Positions 8,449 to 16,665 are shown, counted from the first letter of the stretch. The stretch is 64,000 bases of DNA from Actinoplanes sp. NBC_00393 (GCF_036053395.1 NZ_CP107942.1:2322501-2386500), one strand, 5' to 3'. Translations and numbers: made by a program. Notes: generated by a model from the letters alone, not told the origin.

Positions 8449-8503
8449 CCAACGCTGAGCGTCATCTATTTACATCTTCAGTAAACAGTCCTAATAATTG
8501 GCC

Positions 8504-9916
8504 ATGCGTCGATCCGCGATCCTTGCCGCGGCGGCTGCCCTGGCCGCCGCATGCTCACTTGTCTATGTCGCCACCATGGCGAGCGCCGCCGCGGCCTGCG
8601 CTTCCGCCTGGAGCGCGTCCGCCGTCTACGTCAAGGACAACGTCGTCTCCAAGGGCGGCAACAACTACACCGCGAAGTGGTGGACCCAGGGTGAGGACCC
8701 GGTCCTGAAGAGCGGCCAGTGGGACGTCTGGATCAACAACGGCGCGTGCGGTGGCACGACGAACCCGTCGCCGTCCCCGTCCCGCTCGTCCGCGTCACCG
8801 TCGCCTTCACCGTCCGCGTCGCCGAGCGTGAGCCCGAGCCCGAGCACCAGCCCGAGCACCAGCCCGAGCACCCCGATCCCGGTCGGTGGCCTGCCCAAGC
8901 ACGCGCTCATCGGCTACCTGCACTCCAGCTTCGCCAACGGCTCCGGCTACCTGCGGATGGCCGACGTGCCCGCCGACTGGGACATCATCAACCTGGCCTT
9001 CGGTGAGCCGACCACGGCGACCTCCGGCGACATCCGGTTCAGCCTCTGCCCGGCCACCGAGTGCCCGGGCGTGGAGACCGAGGCCGAGTTCATCGCGGCG
9101 ATCAAGGCCAAGCGCGCCGCCGGCAAGAAGGTGCTGCTCTCCATCGGCGGCGCGAACGGCCAGGTCCAGCTGACCACCACCGCAGCGCGCGACAAGTTCG
9201 TCAGCTCGGTCAGCGCGATCATCGACAAGTACGGCCTGGACGGCGTCGACATCGACTTCGAGGGTCACTCGCTCTCGCTGAACACCGGCGACACCGACTT
9301 CAAGAACCCGACCACCCCGGTGATCGTCAACTTGATCAACGCGGTGAAGAGCCTGAAGGCCCGCTACGGCGCCGGCTTCGTGCTCACCATGGCCCCGGAG
9401 ACGTTCTTCGTCCAGCTCGGCTACCAGTACTACGGCTCCGGGCCGTGGGGTGGCCAGGACCCGCGCGCCGGCTCGTACCTGCCGGTGATCCACGCCCTGC
9501 GCAACGACATCACCGTGCTGCACGTCCAGGACTACAACTCCGGTTCGATCATGGGCCTGGACAACCAGTACCACTCGATGGGCGGCGCCGACTTCCACAT
9601 CGCGATGACCGACATGCTGCTCGCCGGCTTCCCGGTGGCCGGCAACACGGCCAACGTGTTCCCCGCGCTGCGCGAGGACCAGATCGCGTTCGGCGCGCCC
9701 AGCTCGGTCAGCGCCGGCAACGGCTACGTCTCGCCGCCCGGCGTCCAGCAGGCGGTGAACTGCCTGGTCAAGGGCACGAACTGCGGCAGCTACACCCCGC
9801 GCAGCGGCACCAACCCGAACTTCCGTGGACTGATGACCTGGTCGATCAACTGGGACAAATTCTACGGATGGGAGTTCCGGAACAGTCACGAGCCGTTCCT
9901 GAACGCCCTGGGCTGA
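8504..9916 (+). CDS. Secreted chitinase, CBM5/12 plus GH18
   Basis: 470 residues from ATG 8504; TTG 8498 is a possible alternative. The signal peptide (1-28, ending ATMASAAAA) is followed by a chitin-binding CBM5/12 domain (about 33-82, with AKWWTQGEDP and GQWDVW), a Ser/Pro/Thr linker of SPS repeats (about 88-126) and a GH18 barrel (about 130-470). The catalytic motif is DGVDIDFEG, with E253 as proton donor and SIGG upstream. It should cut chitin outside the cell, probably fungal wall or arthropod chitin. A strong terminator follows immediately. No clear ribosome-binding site precedes either start. Confidence 0.93.
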   Translation: MRRSAILAAAAALAAACSLVYVATMASAAAACASAWSASAVYVKDNVVSKGGNNYTAKWWTQGEDPVLKSGQWDVWINNGACGGTTNPSPSPSRSSASPSPSPSASPSVSPSPSTSPSTSPSTPIPVGGLPKHALIGYLHSSFANGSGYLRMADVPADWDIINLAFGEPTTATSGDIRFSLCPATECPGVETEAEFIAAIKAKRAAGKKVLLSIGGANGQVQLTTTAARDKFVSSVSAIIDKYGLDGVDIDFEGHSLSLNTGDTDFKNPTTPVIVNLINAVKSLKARYGAGFVLTMAPETFFVQLGYQYYGSGPWGGQDPRAGSYLPVIHALRNDITVLHVQDYNSGSIMGLDNQYHSMGGADFHIAMTDMLLAGFPVAGNTANVFPALREDQIAFGAPSSVSAGNGYVSPPGVQQAVNCLVKGTNCGSYTPRSGTNPNFRGLMTWSINWDKFYGWEFRNSHEPFLNALG

Positions 9917-9923
9917 GCCCGAC

Positions 9924-9951
9924 CCGGGGGCCCGGCTCACCGGGCCCCCGG
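9924..9951. terminator. Bidirectional hairpin terminator after chitinase
   Basis: Perfect 12-bp stem (CCGGGGGCCCGG / CCGGGCCCCCGG) with loop CTCA, between the convergent chitinase and GyrI-like genes. Confidence 0.75.
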
Positions 9952-9954
9952 TTG

Positions 9955-10422
9955 TCACGCCAGCCGGATCGCCAGCTCGATCTGCCAGCGGGTCTTCATC
10001 CGCTCGGTGCGGGGATCGGTGAGGTACTCCTCGTAGCGGCAGCCGAACCGGTCGCCGGACGGGTCCTCCACGACGTCCATCGTCAGGCCCTGCGCCCGGA
10101 TCCACTCCAGCAACGTGCGGTTCGCCCGCCGCCCGTGGCCTACGTAGACCATCCGCGCGTACCGGCCGGCCGGGAGCACCCCCGCGGTGATCCGGCCGTC
10201 AGCCTGCACCGGCTCGCCGGTGAGCGCGCCGACCTCGACCTCCATCGGCCCGGCCATGTCGATCACGTGCAGCCGGAAGAAGAGGTTGCCGGGCCGGTCG
10301 TACAGCTCCTTCATCAGCTGGTCGCGGACGGCGAACATTCCGCGGAACGGCGTCACCGTACGAATACCCGCGTAGTGCCGCTCATCCTTGGTGACGACCG
10401 CCGGCGCCTCGATGATCTCCAT
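9955..10422 (-). CDS. GyrI-like / AraC effector-binding domain protein
   Basis: 155 residues from ATG 10422, preceded by AGAGGA 10 nt upstream. The sequence (EAPAVVTKDERHYAGIRTVT, then VLPAGRYARMVYVGH) matches stand-alone GyrI-like or SOUL-related small-molecule-binding domains found at the end of AraC/MerR regulators. It has no DNA-binding part, so it may bind or hydrolyse a small ligand. Divergent GNAT gene 59 bp away. Function not known. Confidence 0.7.
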   Translation of the reverse strand: MEIIEAPAVVTKDERHYAGIRTVTPFRGMFAVRDQLMKELYDRPGNLFFRLHVIDMAGPMEVEVGALTGEPVQADGRITAGVLPAGRYARMVYVGHGRRANRTLLEWIRAQGLTMDVVEDPSGDRFGCRYEEYLTDPRTERMKTRWQIELAIRLA

Positions 10423-10467
10423 GACGATCGATCCTCTAATTTTCAGCGCCATCCGGCTACCCCGGCG

Positions 10468-10473
10468 TACCCT
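10468..10473 (+). promoter_or_regulatory. Leaderless -10 element (TACCCT) of the GNAT gene
   Basis: TACCCT sits 8 nt before ATG 10482 and no ribosome-binding site is present, so the mRNA probably begins at or next to the start codon. Confidence 0.4.
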
Positions 10474-10481
10474 CGCCCGGC

Positions 10482-11156
10482 ATGGAAGTGTTGACGCCGC
10501 GCCTGCGGCTGGTGCCGGTCGGTCCGGCGAACGCCGCTGATCTGTGGCTCGTGCACGCCGACGATGAGGTGTGGCGCTGGTATGAGGGCGCGAAGCCGAC
10601 CCTGGAGCAGGCCCGGCAGCGCGCGGCGGAGATGGGTGAATCGTGGCGCCTGCACGGCGTACACAAATGGATCGCCTATGACCGGGTGACCGGCGAGGTC
10701 GTCGGGCGTGGTGGGCTGTCGCGCACGCCGGTCGACGACGATTGGGGGCGGATCTACGCCTTCCTTCCGGATTTTCCCTGGGTCCGTGCCGTTCATGAGA
10801 GCCGGGATCCCTTTCCTGCGCACGCGGACTGGGTCGAGCTCGGCTGGGCGCTGCGCCACGAGTTCTGGGGGCGCGGTTACGCGGCGGAGATCGGCCAGGC
10901 CGGTCTGGCGTATGCCTTCGACGTCCTCCGCGCCCAGGCCGTGGTCTCGTGCGCGGAGCGGGACAACGTGCGGTCGCGCGCCGTGATGCAGCGGATCGGC
11001 ATGCGGTACGCAGGCGAGATCGACCCCTACGCGGTGTCCGTCCTGCTGCGGGCCGAGTGGACCGCGGCGCCGACGCGGGCGAGTGCCAGCGCGCAGGCGA
11101 GCACGATGACCGCCACGATGGACCAGCCGATGTCCGGCGTCCACAACAGGGCCTGA
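10482..11156 (+). CDS. GNAT-family N-acetyltransferase (RimJ/RimL type)
   Basis: 224 residues. LTPRLRLVPV at the N-terminus and HEFWGRGYAAEIGQAGLAYA (acetyl-CoA pyrophosphate-binding motif, about 125-145) plus NVRSRAVMQRIGM mark the RimJ/RimL branch, which acetylates N-termini or small amines using acetyl-CoA. The substrate is unknown. The fold should end near LLRAEW (about residue 194). The last 30 residues are Thr/Ala/Ser-rich and lie in the 130-bp antisense overlap with the convergent serine hydrolase gene, so the tail may be a by-product of that gene's sequence. Confidence 0.85.
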   Translation: MEVLTPRLRLVPVGPANAADLWLVHADDEVWRWYEGAKPTLEQARQRAAEMGESWRLHGVHKWIAYDRVTGEVVGRGGLSRTPVDDDWGRIYAFLPDFPWVRAVHESRDPFPAHADWVELGWALRHEFWGRGYAAEIGQAGLAYAFDVLRAQAVVSCAERDNVRSRAVMQRIGMRYAGEIDPYAVSVLLRAEWTAAPTRASASAQASTMTATMDQPMSGVHNRA

Positions 11157-12385
11157 CCGAGGTCGCCGCCCAGCATGCCGGGTATCGCCGCGACACCGCC
11201 GGCGACAACCGCGCAACCCGCGACCACCATGATGACCCGGCTGCGGCGCACTCGTCCCCGCGGCCGGACCAGCCGGACCACTGACCACACGACGCCTCCC
11301 AGCAGCATCGCTGCCACCGCGAGCAGCGCGTAGGGCGCCCCGTCGAGCAGCGGATCGCCGCCGGGGGCCGGCATCGGTGCGGCGCCGAGCGTGAGGCGGG
11401 CGAGGTCGAACGCCGCGGCGGCGAGCCGCCCGTCCATGCCCAAGCTGTAGCTGTTGGCCAGGACGATCACCGCGATGCCGGAGTCGGGCACCAGCACGAG
11501 GTGGGCGAAATAGCCCGGAGTCGCGCCGGCATGCCAGACGAGGCGATCACCGGTGCCGTCGAGGCGGCTCGTGCGCCAGCCGAGGCCGTACTGCCCGCCG
11601 TTGCCCGTGTCGACCAGGCCCTCCGGCGGCGGGAGCCGGAGCTGGGCCGCAGCGAACCGGCTCATGTCTTCCAGGCTCGCCGCGAGGTATCCGTACGGCA
11701 CGCCCGAGGTGTCATACCCGGCGTCGAACCGGCGCGGCTGCCCGAACCAGTACCTATGCCCGGCAGGCAGCCCGACCCGCGATGCCTCCTCCGCCGTGGT
11801 CGCCGAGTGCGTCATGCCGAGCGGATCCAGCACCTCCCGATGCAGGAAGTCGCCGAACGACTGACCGCTGACCTCCTCGACCAGCGCGCCGAGAACCATG
11901 TAGTTGGCGTCGCTGTACTCGTGCGCCGTACCCGGCACGCTCTTCGGCCGCACGGAAGCGAGATCGCGCACCGAGCGGGCGAGCCCGTCGGCGCTGTTGT
12001 CGAAGCGGTCGGTGCGCGAGGCCCACTGCGCCAGGCCGCTGGTGTGGGTGAGCAGGTGCCGCACCGTGACGCCGTCGGCGCCGCCGGCGAGCTGGAACCA
12101 GGGCAGATGCTGGCGGACCAGATCGTCGAGCCCGACGCGGCCCGCCTCCACCAGCCGCATCACCGCCGTCGCGGTGACCGGTTTGGAGACCGAGCCGATC
12201 AGGAACGGGGTCTGCGCGGTCACCTCGCCCAGGGTCGCCTGCGAGATCACCCCGTCGCGGCCGACGACCGCGTACGCCAGCCCGGGGATCCGGTTGGCGA
12301 CGCGATACTCCCGCATGTAGGTGTCGATGTCGGCGGTGGGCACCTGGGGCGTCACTGCCATGAGGATCGCTACCAGCCACTTCAT
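11027..12385 (-). CDS. Serine hydrolase (class C beta-lactamase family) with C-terminal membrane helices
   Basis: ATG 12385 with GGAGG 7 nt upstream gives 452 residues. After a signal-like N-terminus (MKWLVAILMAVTPQVPTA), the beta-lactamase/D-Ala-D-Ala-peptidase fold shows S65-V-S-K68, the second motif as Y157-S-D (usually Y-S-N or Y-A-N) and WHAGATPGY as the third-motif region. Two hydrophobic segments near the C-terminus (about 365-385, 400-450) suggest a membrane anchor with the catalytic domain outside. The substrate could be an ester, peptide or beta-lactam and cannot be told from sequence. It diverges from a TetR gene across a perfect palindrome, which suggests TetR control. Confidence 0.85.
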   Translation of the reverse strand: MKWLVAILMAVTPQVPTADIDTYMREYRVANRIPGLAYAVVGRDGVISQATLGEVTAQTPFLIGSVSKPVTATAVMRLVEAGRVGLDDLVRQHLPWFQLAGGADGVTVRHLLTHTSGLAQWASRTDRFDNSADGLARSVRDLASVRPKSVPGTAHEYSDANYMVLGALVEEVSGQSFGDFLHREVLDPLGMTHSATTAEEASRVGLPAGHRYWFGQPRRFDAGYDTSGVPYGYLAASLEDMSRFAAAQLRLPPPEGLVDTGNGGQYGLGWRTSRLDGTGDRLVWHAGATPGYFAHLVLVPDSGIAVIVLANSYSLGMDGRLAAAAFDLARLTLGAAPMPAPGGDPLLDGAPYALLAVAAMLLGGVVWSVVRLVRPRGRVRRSRVIMVVAGCAVVAGGVAAIPGMLGGDLGQALLWTPDIGWSIVAVIVLACALALARVGAAVHSARSRTDTA

Positions 12386-12399
12386 CCACGGGCCTCCAA

Positions 12400-12448
12400 A
12401 ACCATATGGCGATACGATTATCGAGATATACCGTACCGGTATATGGTT
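12400..12448. promoter_or_regulatory. TetR operator region with nested palindromes
   Basis: A perfect 8-bp inverted repeat ATATACCG-TAC-CGGTATAT (12426-12444) lies 9 nt before the tetR ATG. An outer pair AACCATAT (12400-12407) and ATATGGTT (12441-12448) brackets it. TATGGT (12442-12447), 6 nt before ATG 12454, could serve as a leaderless -10. The layout suits an autorepressor that also controls the divergent serine hydrolase gene. Confidence 0.65.
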
Positions 12449-12453
12449 ATGCA

Positions 12454-13095
12454 ATGGCTCGCACCGCCGATCACGAAGCCCGCCGCCGCCAGGTCGCCGC
12501 CGCGGTCGAACACCTCGTCGCCACCGACGGCTTCGGCGCGGTCACCGTGGCCCGCACCGCCGCCGAGGCCGGCATCTCGGTCGGGCTGGTGCAGCACTAC
12601 TTCCCGACCAAGGACGACATGCTGCTGCACGCGTTCACGCAGCTCCGGGCCCGGATCGAGGAGCGGGTCCTGGCCGACGCGGACAGCGCCGACAAGGCCG
12701 GCGCCCGGATCGAGCAGATCCTGCTCGGCGTCCTGACCGAACTGCTGCCGCTCGACGAGCGCCGGCGACGCGAGTGCCGGGTCGAGCTCGCCTACACCGG
12801 CCGGACCGTGGACAACCCGCGGCTGGCCGAGGCGCTGGGGCAGAGCAACGCCCAGGTCCGGGCCCGTCTTGCGCAGGCGGTCCACAACGGCAAGGAGTGC
12901 GGCGAGGTGGAGCCCGGCGTCGACGAGCAGGCTGCGGCGGCGGGGCTGCTCGCCATGGTCGACGGGCTCAAGCTGCATGCGTACAGCGAGCCGGCCGCGA
13001 TCACCGAGCAGGCCGCCCGGTCCGCGCTGGCCGGCCAGCTCGCCGGGATCTTCACCGGCACGTGCCATCACCGGCGGAGCGGTCGCGACGGATGA
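12454..13095 (+). CDS. TetR-family transcriptional regulator
   Basis: 213 residues from ATG 12454. The helix-turn-helix lies at about 28-50 (ARTAAEAGISVGLVQHYFPT), with the standard TetR ending YFPTKDDMLLHAF. The C-terminal TetR_C domain is uncharacterised. It likely represses itself and the divergent serine hydrolase via the palindrome in their shared promoter. Its 3' end overlaps the convergent MFS gene by 44 bp. Confidence 0.9.
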   Translation: MARTADHEARRRQVAAAVEHLVATDGFGAVTVARTAAEAGISVGLVQHYFPTKDDMLLHAFTQLRARIEERVLADADSADKAGARIEQILLGVLTELLPLDERRRRECRVELAYTGRTVDNPRLAEALGQSNAQVRARLAQAVHNGKECGEVEPGVDEQAAAAGLLAMVDGLKLHAYSEPAAITEQAARSALAGQLAGIFTGTCHHRRSGRDG

Positions 13096-14227
13096 GCACG
13101 AACGCCGGGAGCATCACGACCGCGGTGAGCAGAAACGCCGCGGGGTATCCGGCCGATGCGGCGACCAGCCCGGCGCCCAGTGCCCCGGCGGCCATTCCCA
13201 GGTCGTAGGCGGCGTTCCAGATCGCGCTCACCGCGCCCTCGCCGCCGTCCGCGGCATGCGCGTACATCAGGGTCAGCGTCGCGTTCTGCAGCACCCCGAA
13301 GCCGGCGCCGAAGACCAGCGCGCCACCGATCACCGCGGCCGGCACGCTGGTGCAGGCCAGCGCGGCCATGCCGGTCGCGGCCAGGAGCAGGCCGGGGGCG
13401 AGTTGGCGCGCGTTGCCGTATCGATCACCGAGGCGCCCGGCGACCCACCGGGCCAGGGTGGCAGCCGCGGGCTGGGCCAGCAGCGCGGCCACGGCCACGC
13501 AGGCCGAGGCGCCGCCGACGGCCAGCGGCAGGAAGGTGACCAGGACTCCGGCTGCCGCCGTCGAGACTGCAAAGATCAAACTCGGGCGTACGAGCATCGC
13601 GTTCCTGAGTCCTGCGATCACACTCTGACCGCTCCCGGTCGTGACCGGCGCCGCGAATCGCGGCAGTCCGGGCACGCACAGAACGGCTCCTAACGGAACC
13701 GCTGCCGCCACGGCGAACACCGGCGCGAACCCCCAGTGCGTGGCCACCCAGACGCCGGCCGGCAGGGCGAGCAGGTTCGGCAGCCCGCAGACCACCCCGG
13801 CGAGCGCGAGTCCCTCACCGCGCCGATCGGCCGGGATGAGCTTCGCCGTGATCGCGTTCGTGATGACCGCGCAGATCGCGAACCCGGCACCGCGGACCAC
13901 GCTCACCGCGATGATCACCGCGGTGCTGTCACTGACCGTCAGGGCGATCGTCGGGGCGCCGAGCAGAACCAGCCCGATGCCCAGCGCCGAGCGGTATCCG
14001 ACCCGGGACACCAGCCGTGGCGTTGCCAGTCCGGCAGCGACGGTGGCCAGCAACAGCGCGACCGTCGCCAGGCCGGCGTTGCCCGCGCCCGCCGAGCCGC
14101 TCTGCTCCGCGAGCATCGGCACCACCGACAGCGGCAGGTAGAAGGCGATTGCCGAGGCCGCGATCGCGGCGAAGCACCGCAGCAGGGCGGGGGAGAGCAA
14201 CTGAGGGGTACGCACGTCGGTGGTCAT
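13052..14227 (-). CDS. MFS transporter (drug efflux type)
   Basis: 391 residues with about 12 hydrophobic segments and no signal peptide. The segment between helices 2 and 3 (PRLVSRVGYRSALGIG) resembles the MFS loop 2-3 motif, and AGRLGDRYGNAR repeats it in the second half. This supports an export-type MFS protein with unknown substrate. It is divergent from a MocR-type regulator whose inverted-repeat operator lies between them, so regulation by a pyridoxal-related or amino-compound signal is possible. It overlaps the tetR 3' end antisense. Confidence 0.87.
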   Translation of the reverse strand: MTTDVRTPQLLSPALLRCFAAIAASAIAFYLPLSVVPMLAEQSGSAGAGNAGLATVALLLATVAAGLATPRLVSRVGYRSALGIGLVLLGAPTIALTVSDSTAVIIAVSVVRGAGFAICAVITNAITAKLIPADRRGEGLALAGVVCGLPNLLALPAGVWVATHWGFAPVFAVAAAVPLGAVLCVPGLPRFAAPVTTGSGQSVIAGLRNAMLVRPSLIFAVSTAAAGVLVTFLPLAVGGASACVAVAALLAQPAAATLARWVAGRLGDRYGNARQLAPGLLLAATGMAALACTSVPAAVIGGALVFGAGFGVLQNATLTLMYAHAADGGEGAVSAIWNAAYDLGMAAGALGAGLVAASAGYPAAFLLTAVVMLPAFVLIRRDRSAGDGTCR

Positions 14228-14246
14228 GACTTCGACGCTAGGAGCG

Positions 14247-14272
14247 AACCGGACCCCTGATAAGGTCCGGTT
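14247..14272. promoter_or_regulatory. MocR-type operator overlapping a leaderless -10
   Basis: Perfect 9-bp arms AACCGGACC and GGTCCGGTT are separated by 8 nt in the MFS/mocR divergent promoter. TAAGGT (14261-14266) overlaps the right arm and lies 8 nt before ATG 14275, so a protein bound here would cover the promoter of the regulator gene. Confidence 0.6.
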
Positions 14273-14274
14273 TC

Positions 14275-15663
14275 ATGCCTGTGGAGTGGGCCGGTTCGAG
14301 CCCCGAGCTGCTCGTGACGATCGATCGCGACGGTCGTACCGGGCTTCGGTCGCAGCTCGAGAATCAGTTGCGTGACGCCATCCGCACCGGCCGCCTCGCC
14401 GCCGGCGAGCGGTTGCCCTCCTCCCGGGAGCTGGCCCGCACGCTGGGCCTGTCCCGCGGCTTGGTCCAGGACTGCTACGCGCAGTTGCAGGCCGAGGGCT
14501 ACCTGACCAGCCGTCCCGGATCCGCCACCCGGGTGGCCGCGGTCACCCGGCCGGAGGCGCCCCCGCCCGCGCCGGCCGCCGCGCCGCCGGCCCGGATGAT
14601 CGCCGACTTCCGGCACGGCGTGCCCGACCTGCGGCTCGCACCCCGCGAGGACTGGGCGTGGGCGGTCCGCGAGGTCTGCCGGACCGCGCCGAACACCGCC
14701 TTCGACTACGGCGACCCGCTCGGCGACCCCGGCGCCCGCGAGGTGATCGCCGCCTACCTGCGCCGGGTCCGGGCCGTCACCGCCACCGCCGACCAGGTGG
14801 TCCTCTGCTCCGGCATGGCTCAGGGCCTCGGCCTGGTCCTGCGCGTGCTCGCCGGGCGCGGCATCGACACCGTCGCCTACGAGGACCCGGGCACCGCCCC
14901 GGCAACGGCCGCCGTGCCCGTACCGGTGCCGGTCGACGCGGACGGCCTCGACGTCGCCGCCCTCGACCGCACCCCGGCCCGCGCCGTCGTCGTCACCCCG
15001 GCCCATCAGTGGCCCACCGGGGTGGCGCTGGCCGGACCCCGCCGCCAACAGCTGATCGCCTGGGCCCGCCGCCGCGACGGCGTGATCATCGAGGACGACT
15101 ACGACGCCGAGTTCCGCTACGACCGCGACCCGGTCGGCTCACTGCAGGGCCTGGCCCCGGACCACGTCGTCTCGCTGGGCACGGTCAGCAAATCCCTGGC
15201 CCCGGCCCTGCGCCTCGGCTGGCTGGTCGCCCCGCCGCCGCTGCTCCCCGCCCTGGCCCGGGCCAAGCACCTGGCCGACCGCGGCGGCCCGACCCTGGAC
15301 CAGATGGCGCTCGGCCTGCTCATCGAATCCGGCCGCTACGACCGCAGCCTGCGGCGAGCCCGCACCGAGTACGCCGCCCGCCGCGCCGTCCTGCTCGACG
15401 CCCTGATTCGGCACGTGCCCGGACTGCCGGTGACCGGGCTGGCCGCCGGCTTCCACGCCGTCCTGCACCTGCCGGGCGGCACCGATGAGCGGCAGGTCAT
15501 CGACGAGGCCCGGCGGCGCGGGGTCGGCCTCTACGGGATGGCCGGTATGCGCCACGGCACCCGCGCCGCCGCCCCGCAACTCGTCCTCGGCTTCGGCGAC
15601 ACACCGCGACACGCCATTGAACCCGGCGTCGCCGCCATCGCGGACCTTCTCCTATCGGAGTAA
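14275..15663 (+). CDS. MocR/PdxR-type regulator (GntR HTH fused to aminotransferase-like domain)
   Basis: 462 residues. A winged helix of the GntR family (about 22-85, RLPSSRELARTLGLSRGLVQ) is fused to a fold-type I PLP domain (about 105-462). DDYDAEFRYDR and LGTVSKSLAPALRLGW mark the PLP site, with the Lys in VSKS. Such proteins (PdxR, GabR, TauR) sense PLP adducts and often control a neighbouring gene. Here that would be the divergent MFS transporter. There is no Shine-Dalgarno and the start is probably leaderless. The stop codon overlaps the first of two palindromes that precede chrB. Confidence 0.88.
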   Translation: MPVEWAGSSPELLVTIDRDGRTGLRSQLENQLRDAIRTGRLAAGERLPSSRELARTLGLSRGLVQDCYAQLQAEGYLTSRPGSATRVAAVTRPEAPPPAPAAAPPARMIADFRHGVPDLRLAPREDWAWAVREVCRTAPNTAFDYGDPLGDPGAREVIAAYLRRVRAVTATADQVVLCSGMAQGLGLVLRVLAGRGIDTVAYEDPGTAPATAAVPVPVPVDADGLDVAALDRTPARAVVVTPAHQWPTGVALAGPRRQQLIAWARRRDGVIIEDDYDAEFRYDRDPVGSLQGLAPDHVVSLGTVSKSLAPALRLGWLVAPPPLLPALARAKHLADRGGPTLDQMALGLLIESGRYDRSLRRARTEYAARRAVLLDALIRHVPGLPVTGLAAGFHAVLHLPGGTDERQVIDEARRRGVGLYGMAGMRHGTRAAAPQLVLGFGDTPRHAIEPGVAAIADLLLSE

Positions 15664-15702
15664 CCGTGGTTACATGAGGGCCGTCGGAGGAACCATGGTT
15701 AC
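15660..15702. promoter_or_regulatory. Twin palindromes spanning the chrB start codon
   Basis: GTAACCGTGGTTAC (15660-15673) and AACCATGGTTAC (15691-15702) are near-identical sites 29 bp centre to centre. The second contains the chrB ATG (15695-15697), with GGAGG just upstream. Binding by ChrB, known elsewhere as a chromate-responsive repressor, would block its own promoter and start. This is inference from position. Confidence 0.5.
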
Positions 15703-16237
15703 AGGCGGGTGGTGTGCCTTGGACAAACCAGGCCAATGGGTCCTCCTGGCGTACCGGATGCCCCGCGAGCCGTCCCGCCCGCGCATCGCGGTGTGGCGCA
15801 AACTGGAGCGCCTCGGCGTCGCCCGGCTCGGCGACGGCCTGGTTGCGCTGCCGGCCGACGCGCGGACCCGCGAGCAGCTCGACTGGCTCGCCGACGAGAT
15901 CGGTGAGGCGGACGGCTCGGCCACCGTCTGGCTGGCCACCGCGTCCACACTTGCGCAGGAACAGCAGATCGCCGCCGGGATGCAGCAGGCCCGCGCCGAC
16001 GAGTACCGGGCGGTCATCGACGAGGCGGCCGCAGCCCGCGACGGCTCGCACGCCGACCAGGCCCGGGCACTGCGGCGCCTGCGCAGCGAGCTGCACCGCA
16101 TCGGGCGGCGCGACTTCTTTCCACCGCGCGAACGTGAGGCGGCCCGTGCGGCCGTGCAAACCCTGGCCGAGCCCGACCCGGCCGACATCGCCAAGCCCTC
16201 CGACCCGGCCGAGATCGCCAACTGGGAGCAGTCATGA
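15695..16237 (+). CDS. chrB: Chromate resistance protein ChrB, N-terminal half
   Basis: 180 residues from ATG 15695, with GGAGG 4 nt upstream. WVLLAYRMPREPSRPRIAVW followed by RKLERLGVARLGDGLVALP matches the N-terminal domain of ChrB, the chromate-sensing regulator of chr operons. In the classical protein this domain is fused to a C-terminal domain of about 140 residues. Here that domain is a separate gene starting in an ATGA overlap in another frame. The split is clean, with intact ends on both parts, and the genes are followed by chrA. Expected role is repression of the operon until chromate is present. Confidence 0.82.
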   Translation: MVTGGWCALDKPGQWVLLAYRMPREPSRPRIAVWRKLERLGVARLGDGLVALPADARTREQLDWLADEIGEADGSATVWLATASTLAQEQQIAAGMQQARADEYRAVIDEAAAARDGSHADQARALRRLRSELHRIGRRDFFPPREREAARAAVQTLAEPDPADIAKPSDPAEIANWEQS

Positions 16238-16665
16238 AATGGGCCACCCGTGCCGGAGTGCACATCGACCGGGCCGCGTGCGCCTGGCTGGTCCGCCGCC
16301 ACGTCGACCCCGGCGCCGAGTTCGTGTTCGTCGCCGACCCGGCCGCGGTCCCCGCCGACGCCACCCCGTTCGACATGCGCGGCGTCGACCTGGGCCACCA
16401 CGGCGGCGACTGCACCTTCGAGACGATCCTGCGCCGCTACGAGCTGCACGACCCGGTGCTGTGGAAGATCGCCGAGATCGTCCACGAGGCCGACATCGAC
16501 GACGAGCGGTTCGACGCCCCGGAGGCGCCCGGCTTCGACGTCATCCTGCGCGGCCTGTCCATGGTCTGCGACGATGAACAGGTCCTTTCGCTCACCGGCC
16601 CGATCTTCGACGGCCTGTACGAGCACCAGCGCCGCGCCCTCCTCCTGAACCGGCCGCCCGCATGA
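16234..16665 (+). CDS. chrB: ChrB C-terminal domain protein
   Basis: 143 residues. WATRAGVHIDRAACAWLVRR, FDMRGVDLGHHGGDCTFETI and HEADIDD are the signature of the ChrB C-terminal domain. It carries conserved His, Cys and Asp residues that could bind metal or oxyanion. It is coupled by ATGA overlaps to chrB-N upstream and chrA downstream. Stand-alone versions of this domain exist in other chr operons, so it may work in trans with ChrB-N. Confidence 0.85.
   Translation: MKWATRAGVHIDRAACAWLVRRHVDPGAEFVFVADPAAVPADATPFDMRGVDLGHHGGDCTFETILRRYELHDPVLWKIAEIVHEADIDDERFDAPEAPGFDVILRGLSMVCDDEQVLSLTGPIFDGLYEHQRRALLLNRPPA

Larger units (their letters stand above)
8129..8503. other. Intergenic region with palindromic repeats and chitinase promoter
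   Basis: 375 bp without a credible gene. It holds three short palindromes (8206-8275), a long inverted repeat (8411-8448) and an AT-rich stretch (8461-8500) that should carry the chitinase promoter. I did not find the TGGTC-GACCA element of DasR-controlled chitinase genes. Confidence 0.6.

Noticed and set aside
14285..14300. GGTTCGAGCCC word as a tRNA T-loop
   Set aside because: It is inside the MocR coding sequence and no acceptor stem or anticodon arm can be formed around it. I found no tRNA in the window.
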